Below, piece by piece: positions 7,156-13,323 of a stretch of 17,162 nt of DNA. The stretch covers positions 1 through 17,162 of the forward strand of contig DVOI01000050.1 in NCBI GenBank assembly GCA_018713665.1, read 5' to 3'. The stretch's first letter is position 1, and every line of letters begins with the position of its first letter. Under the pieces are notes generated by a model. It searched no databases and was not told where the DNA came from. It worked only from the letters and a program-made list of their open reading frames with translations. The stretch comes from Ornithoclostridium faecigallinarum. Lineage in GTDB: Bacteria; Bacillota; Clostridia; Christensenellales; UBA3700. A program made the position numbers and the translations under genes.

Positions 7156-8103
7156 TCACTCTATGTCGACAAAAGAATCTCTCAACCTCTTCAATGTTGC
7201 GATCGCATATTCACAGGAGAGTCTGTCTCCTGCATCGAAAACATAAATATTTTGCATGGCATCAAACGCGCGTTTGAACTCATTCGACCTACCCAAAGCA
7301 TCAAACATCGAAAATTGCGCAATTTTGAGATCGGCAGAGACACCGCCTTTCCGCCTGCTTTCCTCTTCTCTCTTGTAGACAATCATATCCTTCAATCTTT
7401 TGCCGTCTTTCAAAAACCGGACTATCCTTTCGTCTCGCATCAAAACAGCCAAATCGTAAACATGTTTTGAGACATCGAAAAATTCTTCTCTCTCAAAGTA
7501 AAATTCGGTTGCAAAAATCTTGTCTGTGAATATCCTTTCTCTCGTTATTGTAAGAATCCCAAAAGGCTCAACGCCGTAATTAGATAAAATCGCCTTTCTG
7601 TCATCATTGCTGCGCTCGTAGAGATGGGGCGCAATCACCATTTCCTCTATCGGTTCGCTGACTGTAAAACTCGTCGCCTCTACTCTGACATTCCCAAATC
7701 TTTGCAATGCGTCGTCTTCGTCAAGCGCATATAGCGAATCGTATCGATATTGACACGTTATGCTCCCTCTCCTGTTCTCGATCGTAGCCGACCTTGACAA
7801 ACTCTCAAATTTTTCCGTCGCATTCACAAGCCTCTTTTTGGCTTGGCTGCCGGAAACACAATCTCTGATATCAACGGTCAAATCGATGTCTTCCGAAAAT
7901 CTGCGAATCGACTTCAACGCTTTGTACAAGGCGGTTCCCCCCTTGAAATACGCATATCCTTGTTTCTCTCGGTGCGTCAATTCTTTCAAGAGCAATGTAA
8001 CGTAATAGTCTTTTTCCAAAACATCACGCCGAATGCCGTGTTGCGATGATACCTCGTCTATGATATAGCCGAACGCCGCCTTGTCCGTATGCAATCTCAT
8101 CAT
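7156..8103 (-). CDS. AbiEii-like nucleotidyltransferase toxin
   Basis: The product is 315 residues. It fits the AbiEii/MenT nucleotidyltransferase superfamily, whose members transfer nucleotides to RNA targets (tRNA for MenT enzymes) and serve as toxins of type IV-like systems and in phage abortive infection. Visible marks are EKDYYV at 30-35, the turn FKGGTAL with Gly-Gly-Thr at 55-57, RFSEDIDLT with the metal-binding pair Asp72 and Asp74, VRVE at 139-142, ERIFTDK at 189-195, and HVYDLAVL at 214-221. All catalytic marks look intact, so it is probably active. The start is Met1, whose ATG overlaps the TGA of the upstream antitoxin-like gene by four bases, implying translational coupling; Met2 is possible. 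Base composition is lower in GC than the flanks, suggesting horizontal gain. The exact substrate is not readable from the sequence. Confidence 0.88.
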   Translation of the reverse strand: MMRLHTDKAAFGYIIDEVSSQHGIRRDVLEKDYYVTLLLKELTHREKQGYAYFKGGTALYKALKSIRRFSEDIDLTVDIRDCVSGSQAKKRLVNATEKFESLSRSATIENRRGSITCQYRYDSLYALDEDDALQRFGNVRVEATSFTVSEPIEEMVIAPHLYERSNDDRKAILSNYGVEPFGILTITRERIFTDKIFATEFYFEREEFFDVSKHVYDLAVLMRDERIVRFLKDGKRLKDMIVYKREEESRRKGGVSADLKIAQFSMFDALGRSNEFKRAFDAMQNIYVFDAGDRLSCEYAIATLKRLRDSFVDIE

Positions 8104-8735
8104 TTTTCACCTCTCGCCAATTTTGCCAATCTCGCCAAAACTTTTTTGTTGCGATATTTTGTCGCATAATATACCAAACGCTCAAAATCGAGTTTGTAGT
8201 CGTCAATGAACGCCCTCAAAATCGCATCCTCATCCGCAACATCAAACTCGACCTCGTACCTGTTGTCCAAAATGTCTAACAATTGCAAGTATCGATAGTT
8301 GTCTTGTGTGACCTCTGTGACCGGTTTGACCAAGATGTAGCCGTCGTTTTGCCCGAGTATTTTGTATCTCATCCGCTCGGTCGCGATATAGGCGGCGCCG
8401 GGCATCATCGTCGTAAGCCCCAACTTGTGCATCAGCGACGGTCCGGTCTCGTAACCAAACCTCTCCCCCTTGTCCTTGACGTATATCCTCTCGACAAGTG
8501 CAGCAACACCTATCCCCGTCCTGCCAAACGGTGTTTGCACGGTCTTGTAGTATATACCTCGACGATAGCGCAAAAAATCGGGGTGTGTGTCGAGATATCG
8601 AGTCAAATACTCGTTGAAAACATCCCTCTGCGTAAAGCCCGCTTTGGCAACATGGGTGTAGATATCTCCTGCCAATATCGGTTGCCCGGGAGCTATCTCG
8701 TCAACGTATTCTCCGATCCTTTCAATAAGCGTCAT
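8100..8735 (-). CDS. AbiEi-like antitoxin / DUF6088-type regulator
   Basis: The product is 211 residues. It resembles the AbiEi / DUF6088 group of antitoxins: an N-terminal winged helix (about 1-65) with the family-like phrase FLRYRRGIYYK at 54-64, then a C-terminal domain with GPSLMHKLGL at 98-107 and a basic, Lys/Arg-rich end. Known members block the AbiEii toxin and repress their own promoter by binding inverted repeats. Here the gene comes first, as usual, and overlaps the toxin-like gene by ATGA. The start is set by AAGGAG 5 nt upstream. Autoregulation is expected but only weak operator-like sequence is seen upstream. Confidence 0.82.
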   Translation of the reverse strand: MTLIERIGEYVDEIAPGQPILAGDIYTHVAKAGFTQRDVFNEYLTRYLDTHPDFLRYRRGIYYKTVQTPFGRTGIGVAALVERIYVKDKGERFGYETGPSLMHKLGLTTMMPGAAYIATERMRYKILGQNDGYILVKPVTEVTQDNYRYLQLLDILDNRYEVEFDVADEDAILRAFIDDYKLDFERLVYYATKYRNKKVLARLAKLARGEK

Positions 8736-8764
8736 CTTGTCTCCTTGTTGTTTTCGCGTATAGT

Positions 8765-8788
8765 ATTATACGATTATTTCATATAGAT
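8765..8788 (-). promoter_or_regulatory. Probable AbiE-unit promoter and operator region
   Basis: On the minus strand a perfect TATAAT lies at 8765-8770, 30 bp upstream of the AbiEi-like start codon. The matching -35 is poor (TTATTA at 17 bp spacing). The spacer is very AT-rich and holds a loose dyad (TTAT ... ATAA), as might suit a repressor-controlled promoter. The -10 call is fair; the operator is speculative. Confidence 0.4.
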
Positions 8789-8839
8789 AATAACATATCC
8801 GCAGAAAAAAGTAAAGTCTTTTTTTGCCGTCCCCAATGG

Positions 8840-8868
8840 TTGAATTGCCGAAGCGAAAGTGCTATACT
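8840..8868 (+). promoter_or_regulatory. Promoter for the YbaK-like gene
   Basis: TTGAAT (8840-8845) and TATACT (8863-8868) are separated by 17 bp. Transcription would begin near 8875, giving a leader of only about 11 nt, so the GAGAGG Shine-Dalgarno sequence lies at the extreme 5' end of the message. An A-tract (8805-8810) and T-tract (8819-8825) upstream resemble an UP element. Confidence 0.65.
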
Positions 8869-8885
8869 TGCCTGAGAGGTCAATC

Positions 8886-9362
8886 ATGTCTATCGAACGC
8901 GTAAAAAAATATCTCGCCCGCTTCAACGCGGACGGCAGGATCAAAGAGTTCCCCGTGTCCAGCGCGACCGTCGAACTCGCCGCCAAGGCGCTCGGCTGCG
9001 AGCCGTGCCGCATCGCAAAAACCCTGTCCTTCGACGTCAAAGGCACGCCGACGCTCATCGTCTGCGCCGGCGACGTCAAGGTCGACAACCGCAAGTTCAA
9101 GGACTTCTTCCACACCAAGGCGGCGATGCTGCCGCGCGAAGCGACCGCCGAACTCACAGGCCACGCCGTCGGCGGAGTCTGCCCCTTTGCCGTCAACGAC
9201 GGCGTCAAAGTCTTCCTCGACGAGTCGCTCAAACGCTTTGCGACGGTCTTCCCCGCGTGCGGAAGCTCCAACAGCGCGATCGAGCTTACGCTACCCGAAC
9301 TTGAAAAGTTTTCGGGCTGCAACGATTGGATCGACGTCACCAAACCCTACGACGCCGTTTGA
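8886..9362 (+). CDS. YbaK/EbsC-family aminoacyl-tRNA deacylase
   Basis: The product is 158 residues, the usual length for stand-alone YbaK/ProX-type editing proteins, which hydrolyse mischarged tRNAs such as Cys-tRNA(Pro) or Ala-tRNA(Pro) in the cytoplasm. Marks are EFPVSSATVELAAKALGCEP (21-40), the conserved lysine in RIAKTLSF (Lys45), the GDVKVDNRKFK stretch (62-72), TGHAVGGVCPF (91-101) and SGCNDWIDVTK near the end. Which mischarged tRNA it edits cannot be told. ATG at 8886 is chosen because GAGAGG lies 6 nt upstream; an earlier GTG at 8859 would fall inside the promoter. It is a single-gene unit running toward the kinase-like gene. Confidence 0.88.
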   Translation: MSIERVKKYLARFNADGRIKEFPVSSATVELAAKALGCEPCRIAKTLSFDVKGTPTLIVCAGDVKVDNRKFKDFFHTKAAMLPREATAELTGHAVGGVCPFAVNDGVKVFLDESLKRFATVFPACGSSNSAIELTLPELEKFSGCNDWIDVTKPYDAV

Positions 9363-9375
9363 CAAAGACCGCTTG

Positions 9376-9410
9376 AAAAAACCGCGCCCCGACGGCTCAG
9401 CCTCGGGGCG
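9376..9410 (-). terminator. Terminator of the HD-TrxB-kinase operon
   Basis: CGCCCCGA (9385-9392) pairs with TCGGGGCG (9403-9410) around a 10-nt loop. On the minus strand it is followed closely by six T residues (complement of 9376-9381). The stop codon of the kinase-like gene lies in the loop. The plus-strand side has only TAATCTTT, so it would be a weak terminator for the convergent YbaK-like gene. Confidence 0.8.
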
Positions 9411-9897
9411 TAATCTTTGCAATGAACTCGTCCGCCTCTTTCCGCGTGCGGAAAACGTGTATCTCCCTCTTGCCGCGATACCTCTCGAGCAATTGCTTCG
9501 TCCCGGGCAATTGATCGGCGCGAAAATCCTTTATCCATTGTTCAAACTCGGGGTCAAGCTCCTTTTCGACCCACGGCAGATCGTCGCGCCTCCTGCCTAT
9601 GCGCGCCCTCGCGCCCTCAAGACAAACTTGCGTCGGCAGATCGAACAAAAAGACCGCGTCGCATGCGTCGAGCCTGCGCTCCAACGTGCGGTTGTAGTTG
9701 CCGTCGAGTATCCACTCTTCGCCCTCAATAATGCCGCCGAGCCGCGCGTCAAACTCTTCTTTCGACACCGTCGTCCCGTCCGCCTTGTGCCAAATGTTGT
9801 CCAAATGCACGAGAGGCAAGCCCGTCGCCGCCGCGAGAGCCTTGGCAAACACGCTCTTGCCCGCGCCCGGGCAGCCGATCACGATGACCCTTTTCAT
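9397..9897 (-). CDS. P-loop adenylate kinase-like / topology-modulation protein
   Basis: The product is 166 residues. It is a small P-loop nucleoside/nucleotide kinase-like protein of the group often annotated as DNA topology modulation protein (FlaR) or adenylate kinase-related. The Walker A motif is GCPGAGKS at 8-15. LVHLDNIWHK, EEWILDGNYNRTL and VFLFDLPTQVCLEGARARI are typical of the group. The substrate is unknown. The start at 9897 overlaps the thioredoxin reductase stop as ATGA; the reading frame stays open far upstream, but that stretch is Arg/Gly-rich shadow of trxB. A GAGGGG sequence lies almost against the ATG, so expression probably depends on translational coupling. Confidence 0.82.
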   Translation of the reverse strand: MKRVIVIGCPGAGKSVFAKALAAATGLPLVHLDNIWHKADGTTVSKEEFDARLGGIIEGEEWILDGNYNRTLERRLDACDAVFLFDLPTQVCLEGARARIGRRRDDLPWVEKELDPEFEQWIKDFRADQLPGTKQLLERYRGKREIHVFRTRKEADEFIAKITPRG

Positions 9898-10808
9898 CCC
9901 CTCGCCGCGACATACTCCGCCGCCGCCAGCGCCGCGACCGCTCCGTCCGCCGCCGCGGTGACCAATTGCCTCACCTTCTTGGTGCGGCAGTCTCCGGCGA
10001 CAAAAATGCCGTCCGCCGCGACGCAATCTTCGCCTGCGACCACATAGCCGCCCTCGTCCAATTTGACGAGACCGCCGAACAACGACGTCGTCGGCGTCTG
10101 CCCCACCGCGACGAATACGCCGTCCACGTCGAGCCACGTCACCGAGCCGTCTTCCACGTTGCGCACCACCGCATAGCTCAATGAGTCCTCGCCGCCGACC
10201 TCGTCGACGACGCTGTTCAACACAAACTCCACATTGGGCTTTTCGCGCAGCTTGGCGATGTCCGCCGCCTGTGCGCGGAACTCGCCCCTGCGATGGATGA
10301 GATAGACCCTTTCGCACATTCTCGACAGCTCGAGCGCGTCCGCCGCCGCAGTGTTGCCGCCGCCCACGACCGCAACTTTCTTGCCGCGATAGAACGCCCC
10401 GTCGCAAGTCGCGCAATAGGACACGCCCCTGCCGGTGAACTCCTTTTCACCCGTCGCGCCGAGAGCGCGATTTTTGGCACCCGTGGCGATTATCAATGCT
10501 TTTGCAAAATACTCGTCCTTGCCTGCGGCAATAGCGAAGCCGCCCTCTTTGCGCTCCGCCTTGCTCACGCTCTTGCGGATGAGTTTGACCCCGAGCGACT
10601 CGACTTGTTTGAGCAATGCCATCGAGTAGTCAAAGCCGCCGATCTTGCCCAAAGCCGGATAGTTCTCGATCTCGCCGGTGTTGACGATCTGTCCTCCCGG
10701 CATATATTCCTCAAAGAGCGCAAGCTCAAGTCCGCTCCGCTTGGCGTAGATCGCCGCGGTCATTCCGGCGGTGCCTGCACCCACTATCGCAATGTCGACC
10801 TCTTTCAT
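9894..10808 (-). CDS. trxB: Thioredoxin reductase (NADPH, FAD)
   Basis: The product is 304 residues, the normal size for low-molecular-weight thioredoxin reductase, which passes electrons from NADPH through FAD to thioredoxin in the cytoplasm. FAD binding is shown by GAGTAGM near the N-terminus (10-16) and by the C-terminal GDC block (272-274). The redox pair is CATC (Cys132, Cys135). The NADPH domain has GGGNTA (149-154) and HRRGEFRA (172-179), whose arginines favour NADPH over NADH. The start at 10808 has GAGG 5 nt upstream, overlapping the end of the HD-domain gene only 7 bp away. It is the middle gene of a tight three-gene operon. A related flavoprotein such as a ferredoxin-type reductase is possible, but CATC plus HRR make TrxB the best call. 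Confidence 0.93.
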   Translation of the reverse strand: MKEVDIAIVGAGTAGMTAAIYAKRSGLELALFEEYMPGGQIVNTGEIENYPALGKIGGFDYSMALLKQVESLGVKLIRKSVSKAERKEGGFAIAAGKDEYFAKALIIATGAKNRALGATGEKEFTGRGVSYCATCDGAFYRGKKVAVVGGGNTAAADALELSRMCERVYLIHRRGEFRAQAADIAKLREKPNVEFVLNSVVDEVGGEDSLSYAVVRNVEDGSVTWLDVDGVFVAVGQTPTTSLFGGLVKLDEGGYVVAGEDCVAADGIFVAGDCRTKKVRQLVTAAADGAVAALAAAEYVAARG

Positions 10809-10815
10809 GCCCGCC

Positions 10816-11418
10816 TCACTCGCAACGCTCGTCCAAATAGGACGCCTGTATGTCGGCGATGTGCGTCATCACCGCGAGCGGATACTTCTCGAACGCGGAG
10901 CTTATGCTGTAATCGCCGCCCTTGACGCGCACGTCGTAACCGCCCATGTGCCAATTAATCGCAAGCGCCTCTTCGCGCGTCAGGCGCATGTAGCCGTTGA
11001 TGATGTAGACCGACTTCTCGCCGTGACCATAGGGCAGCTCCTCGTCGATCGTGTAGTACGGCACGCGCACCCACTCGCCGTCCTCCTTCTTGTTGCGGAA
11101 GTCGACTTTGTAGAAATTCGCCTTGCAGACGTCGTGCAAAAGTCCGCAAATGATGACGCTCTCGTCGGTGATGTGCGTGACGGACTCCTTGTCCGGATAG
11201 AGTTTCTTTTCGGCGTCCACGATCATTTTGAGCCGACGCGCCACATTGAGACTGTGCGCGCACAAGCCGCCTTCGAACGCGTTGTGATACTTGGACGACG
11301 CCGGCGCCTCGAAAAAGTCGCTCTTGTCGCAAAGCCATTCGAGCAATTTGTCCGCGCCCTCGCGCTTGATGTTGGTGGTGTAGAGTTTGATGAACTCCTT
11401 CTTGGCATCTTCCGCCAT
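10816..11418 (-). CDS. HD-domain metal-dependent phosphohydrolase-like protein
   Basis: The product is 200 residues. An HD domain spans most of it: His55 in GGLCAHSLNVA, the paired His95-Asp96 in GLLHDVCK, and a later conserved-looking NWHMGGYD. HD proteins are metal-dependent phosphohydrolases acting on nucleotides or RNA; the overall pattern recalls the HD part of YhaM-type 3'-5' exonucleases and phage-like HD hydrolases, but no OB-fold is present. The substrate is unknown. The start at 11418 is chosen because GGAGG lies 7 nt upstream and the promoter is just beyond; a longer open frame reaching 11478 would include the promoter. It is the first gene of the HD-trxB-kinase operon. Confidence 0.82.
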   Translation of the reverse strand: MAEDAKKEFIKLYTTNIKREGADKLLEWLCDKSDFFEAPASSKYHNAFEGGLCAHSLNVARRLKMIVDAEKKLYPDKESVTHITDESVIICGLLHDVCKANFYKVDFRNKKEDGEWVRVPYYTIDEELPYGHGEKSVYIINGYMRLTREEALAINWHMGGYDVRVKGGDYSISSAFEKYPLAVMTHIADIQASYLDERCE

Positions 11419-11448
11419 GTCGGTGCCTCCGTCGCGATTGATAACTAT

Positions 11449-11478
11449 ATTATAATCTCGCGATCGGCGCGCTGTCAA
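11449..11478 (-). promoter_or_regulatory. Consensus promoter of the HD-TrxB-kinase operon
   Basis: On the minus strand, TTGACA (11473-11478) and TATAAT (11449-11454), both perfect, are 18 bp apart. The start of transcription would be near 11442, about 24 nt before the HD-gene ATG. The -35 lies just beyond the stop of the helical-bundle gene with no terminator between, so some read-through from that gene is possible. Confidence 0.85.
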
Positions 11479-11490
11479 GCCGCGCGGAGG

Positions 11491-11934
11491 TCACTCCCCG
11501 TCCGCGCGCACAAGATAGGACTTCTCTTCGACGTCGCGGCTGATACCCTCGAGCGCCGTGCATCTGCCCTGCGCGTCAGGACCTGCGCCGGCATAGAGGT
11601 TGCGGTAGCGTTCGCACGCCTCCGCCGACTTGACCGCGCCGTCTCGCACCTGCTGCAAAATTTGTTTGTCCGTCACGCCCTTGCGGCATCTCCACCCCAC
11701 GACTTTGATGACCATCGCGGACGCAATTCTGCCGATGTGCGCTGGCTTGACGCCGTCCCTGCGCAGTTCCTCGGTCGTCTCGGTCGCATAGTCGCGATAG
11801 CGTGCCGCACTCTCCTCGACAAAAGCGTAGACCTCTTTTGAGCGGCAATGCGGCAGCATCTGCCCCAGCGCGATCACGCCCGTCTGCGCGCCCTTTATGC
11901 AATGGTCCAGCAATCTCTCTCTTTGACTTTTCAT
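11491..11934 (-). CDS. All-helical hypothetical protein, Firmicutes-type
   Basis: The product is 147 residues. No named domain is recognised. It looks all-alpha, with an N-terminal phrase GAQTGVIALGQML, a middle EELRRDGVKP, then IASAMVIKVVGWRC and a closing EEKSYLV. This pattern resembles an uncharacterised family of about 150-residue helical-bundle proteins, perhaps ferritin-like, common in Clostridia; I am recalling the pattern, not a database match. Five cysteines (12, 30, 83, 108, 125) are unusual for its size and could bind metal. The start has GAGGAGGGAG directly upstream. No signal peptide or membrane segment is seen. It stands between two other minus-strand units and may be transcribed alone. 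Confidence 0.75.
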   Translation of the reverse strand: MKSQRERLLDHCIKGAQTGVIALGQMLPHCRSKEVYAFVEESAARYRDYATETTEELRRDGVKPAHIGRIASAMVIKVVGWRCRKGVTDKQILQQVRDGAVKSAEACERYRNLYAGAGPDAQGRCTALEGISRDVEEKSYLVRADGE

Positions 11935-11953
11935 GCTCCCTCCTCACCGCTTT

Positions 11954-11983
11954 ATTATTGCTCCGCGCGCGAAAAGTATGCAA
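11954..11983 (-). promoter_or_regulatory. Weak candidate promoter for the helical-bundle gene
   Basis: On the minus strand, TTGCAT (11978-11983) and AATAAT (11954-11959) are 18 bp apart, and the -10 is about 20 bp before the start codon. Both boxes are imperfect, and the -35 overlaps the T-tract of the preceding terminator. It is the best candidate in the short gap. Confidence 0.35.
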
Positions 11984-12009
11984 AACGCCGCCCCTTTCGG
12001 AGCGGCGTA
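11981..12009 (-). terminator. Terminator after the 48-residue membrane-protein gene
   Basis: The stem ACGCCGC (11985-11991) pairs with GCGGCGT (12002-12008), extended by CC/GG past one mismatch, with loop TTTC. On the minus strand it runs into TTTTGC. It lies 13 nt after the small gene's stop codon. Confidence 0.7.
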
Positions 12010-12021
12010 AAGCCGTCTTCT

Positions 12022-12168
12022 TTAGATCCCGAGCGCGGAGAACGCGACCTTGGTCACGTTGCCCGAAAAGTCGGATACGATTATGCCGGCGATCACGCCT
12101 CCCAAGACCGCGAGCGCCGCGATGACGATCGCGACGATCGCGACCGCTTTTCTTGCTCTCGTTGTCAT
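12022..12168 (-). CDS. 48-residue single-span membrane protein, unknown
   Basis: The sequence reads MTTRARKAVAIVAIVIAALA for residues 1-20 and continues hydrophobic to about residue 31, then ends with a polar tail SDFSGNVTKVAFSALGI and a TAA stop. The basic N-terminus (Arg4, Arg6, Lys7) predicts an N-in, C-out single transmembrane helix; an uncleaved or cleaved signal peptide is the alternative. The case for a real gene is strong despite its size: a perfect TTGACA-18-TATAAT promoter, GAGGG 7 nt before the ATG, and a terminator right after the stop. The family is not recognised. It is transcribed divergently from an HtpX-like membrane protease. Function unknown. Confidence 0.8.
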   Translation of the reverse strand: MTTRARKAVAIVAIVIAALAVLGGVIAGIIVSDFSGNVTKVAFSALGI

Positions 12169-12181
12169 ATGTTTTCCCTCA

Positions 12182-12196
12182 GCCGCATATAGCGGC
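12182..12196 (-). promoter_or_regulatory. Leader hairpin before the small membrane-protein gene
   Basis: On the minus strand, GCCGC (12192-12196) and GCGGC (12182-12186) pair around a 5-nt loop TATAT. It lies at the start of the predicted leader and ends 2 nt before the GAGGG Shine-Dalgarno sequence, so it could affect mRNA stability or ribosome access. Confidence 0.4.
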
Positions 12197-12215
12197 GGTT
12201 TTATTATAACGCCGC
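12192..12215. promoter_or_regulatory. Dyad spanning the -10 box, possible operator
   Basis: GCGGCG (12192-12197) and CGCCGC (12210-12215) form a perfect 6-bp inverted repeat with a 12-bp spacer that contains the whole TATAAT of the small-gene promoter. Its position would let a bound protein block RNA polymerase. GC-rich sequence makes short dyads likely by chance, and GCGGC here is shared with the leader hairpin. Confidence 0.3.
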
Positions 12216-12232
12216 CTCGGCGAATTTGTCAA
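12203..12232 (-). promoter_or_regulatory. Consensus promoter of the small membrane-protein gene
   Basis: On the minus strand, TTGACA (12227-12232) and TATAAT (12203-12208) match the consensus perfectly at 18-bp spacing. The start of transcription would be near 12196, leaving a leader of about 28 nt. Confidence 0.85.
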
Positions 12233-12269
12233 TACCGCGTTTTGCCAAATTTACAACATCGCGTTTTTG

Positions 12270-12298
12270 TTGACCGCCTTCAATCAATGTGATAAAAT
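12270..12298 (+). promoter_or_regulatory. Promoter for the M48 protease gene
   Basis: TTGACC (12270-12275) and TAAAAT (12293-12298) are 17 bp apart. The transcript would start near 12305, about 39 nt before the GTG start. It faces away from the small-gene promoter, whose -35 ends 37 bp to the left. Confidence 0.7.
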
Positions 12299-12343
12299 CA
12301 AATCAAAGGACGCCCGTTCGCTTGGGACGGCAGGGAGGAAAAC

Positions 12344-13267
12344 GTGTATATCCTGAGTTTTTTGAAGGCGCTCTTCACGCCTCGCAAGATATGGTGCAGC
12401 ATCTATTTTGTGCTCAATTTGGTCATCGTGTTCTTCATCTTCGCCGCTCCCGGATTGATAGCGGCCGCGGACGCGTCGCAATGGGTCGGCTACGGCTTCA
12501 TCGGCGTGGGAATCAGTATGACGTTCACGCTACTGTCCCTCTCTCCGCTCGGCGAAGCGTACGTCCGTTTCAAAGAAAATGCGAAGCCTCTTGCTCGCGA
12601 CTCTCAAACGGAATGGCTTTTCCGCGTCTTTGACGAAGTCCACGCCGCGGCGCGCTCGGTCTCGCCGAGCGTCGGCGCAAAAGTCAAGCTCTACTACAAA
12701 CAGACGGACGACGTCAACGCCTATGCCGTGGGTCACCGCACCATCATCGTCACGGACGGCATCTTGGCTCTTTCGGACGAAGACCTCAAGGGCGTGCTTG
12801 CGCACGAGTTCGGGCATATCGCAAACGGCGACTCCGATCTCACGCTGGGAATCAACGTCTCCAACACCATCTTGGTGATCTTCACCGCGCTCGTAGGCTT
12901 TGCCGTGACCACCATGTCTTCACTGTTCTCAATGCTGTTCGAGAGCGTCGACGCAAAGGCAACCTGTGCGGCGATTGCCGGCGTGATTGTCCTCGCCCTC
13001 TCGCTCGTCTACTACCTGTGGGTGAAATTCGGCATGCTGCTCGTCAACGCGTCCTCGCGCAACAACGAATACGCAGCGGACGCCTTCGCCGTCGATTGCG
13101 GCTTCGGCGCCGGACTGTATTCGGCGCTGTCCCAACTCGACCCGTCAAAGACGCGCTCCGGATTCTTCTCTCTTCTCGCCTCGTCGCACCCCGACACCGT
13201 GGCGCGCCTCGAAAAGATACGTCTGCGACTCGGCGCCCCCGCTCAAGCGGCAACGACCGCAATTTGA
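12344..13267 (+). CDS. HtpX-like M48 membrane zinc metalloprotease
   Basis: The product is 307 residues. Known M48B proteases such as HtpX degrade damaged membrane proteins at the cytoplasmic face. The zinc site is HEFGH (His154, Glu155, His158) with the third ligand Glu242 in NEYAAD. NAYAVG (125-130), TDGIL (137-141) and SSHPDTVARLEKI (280-292) are also family-typical. Hydrophobic spans lie at about 17-40, 48-66, 171-195 and 205-227, matching the four-span HtpX plan. It starts with GTG at 12344, set by GGGAGG 5 nt upstream. HtpX genes are often stress-induced; no stress operator is seen here. It is alone in its unit, ending at a strong terminator. I leave the symbol empty because paralogues in this class are hard to tell apart. 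Confidence 0.9.
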   Translation: MYILSFLKALFTPRKIWCSIYFVLNLVIVFFIFAAPGLIAAADASQWVGYGFIGVGISMTFTLLSLSPLGEAYVRFKENAKPLARDSQTEWLFRVFDEVHAAARSVSPSVGAKVKLYYKQTDDVNAYAVGHRTIIVTDGILALSDEDLKGVLAHEFGHIANGDSDLTLGINVSNTILVIFTALVGFAVTTMSSLFSMLFESVDAKATCAAIAGVIVLALSLVYYLWVKFGMLLVNASSRNNEYAADAFAVDCGFGAGLYSALSQLDPSKTRSGFFSLLASSHPDTVARLEKIRLRLGAPAQAATTAI

Positions 13268-13284
13268 ACTCGACAAAACAAAAA

Positions 13285-13317
13285 CATCCCGGCAAGTCCT
13301 GCCGGGATGATTTTTTT
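13285..13317. terminator. Strong bidirectional terminator
   Basis: CATCCCGGCA (13285-13294) and TGCCGGGATG (13300-13309) form a perfect 10-bp stem with loop AGTCC, followed on plus by A and seven T. On minus the stem is followed by TTTTGTTTTG. It serves both the protease gene and the convergent ABC operon, whose last stop codon is 7 bp to the right of the T-run. Confidence 0.95.
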
Positions 13318-13323
13318 GCGCCG

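Noticed and set aside
8859..8885. Earlier GTG start for the YbaK-like protein
   Set aside because: It would place the start inside the promoter spacer and add non-family residues; GAGAGG precedes the ATG at 8886.
9898..10416. N-terminal extension of the kinase-like gene
   Set aside because: The added stretch is Arg/Gly-rich and lies within trxB in another frame; the P-loop normally begins near residue 8, which fits the ATG at 9897.
11419..11478. Earlier start for the HD-domain protein
   Set aside because: The extension is translated from the promoter itself and lacks a ribosome site; GGAGG precedes the ATG at 11418.
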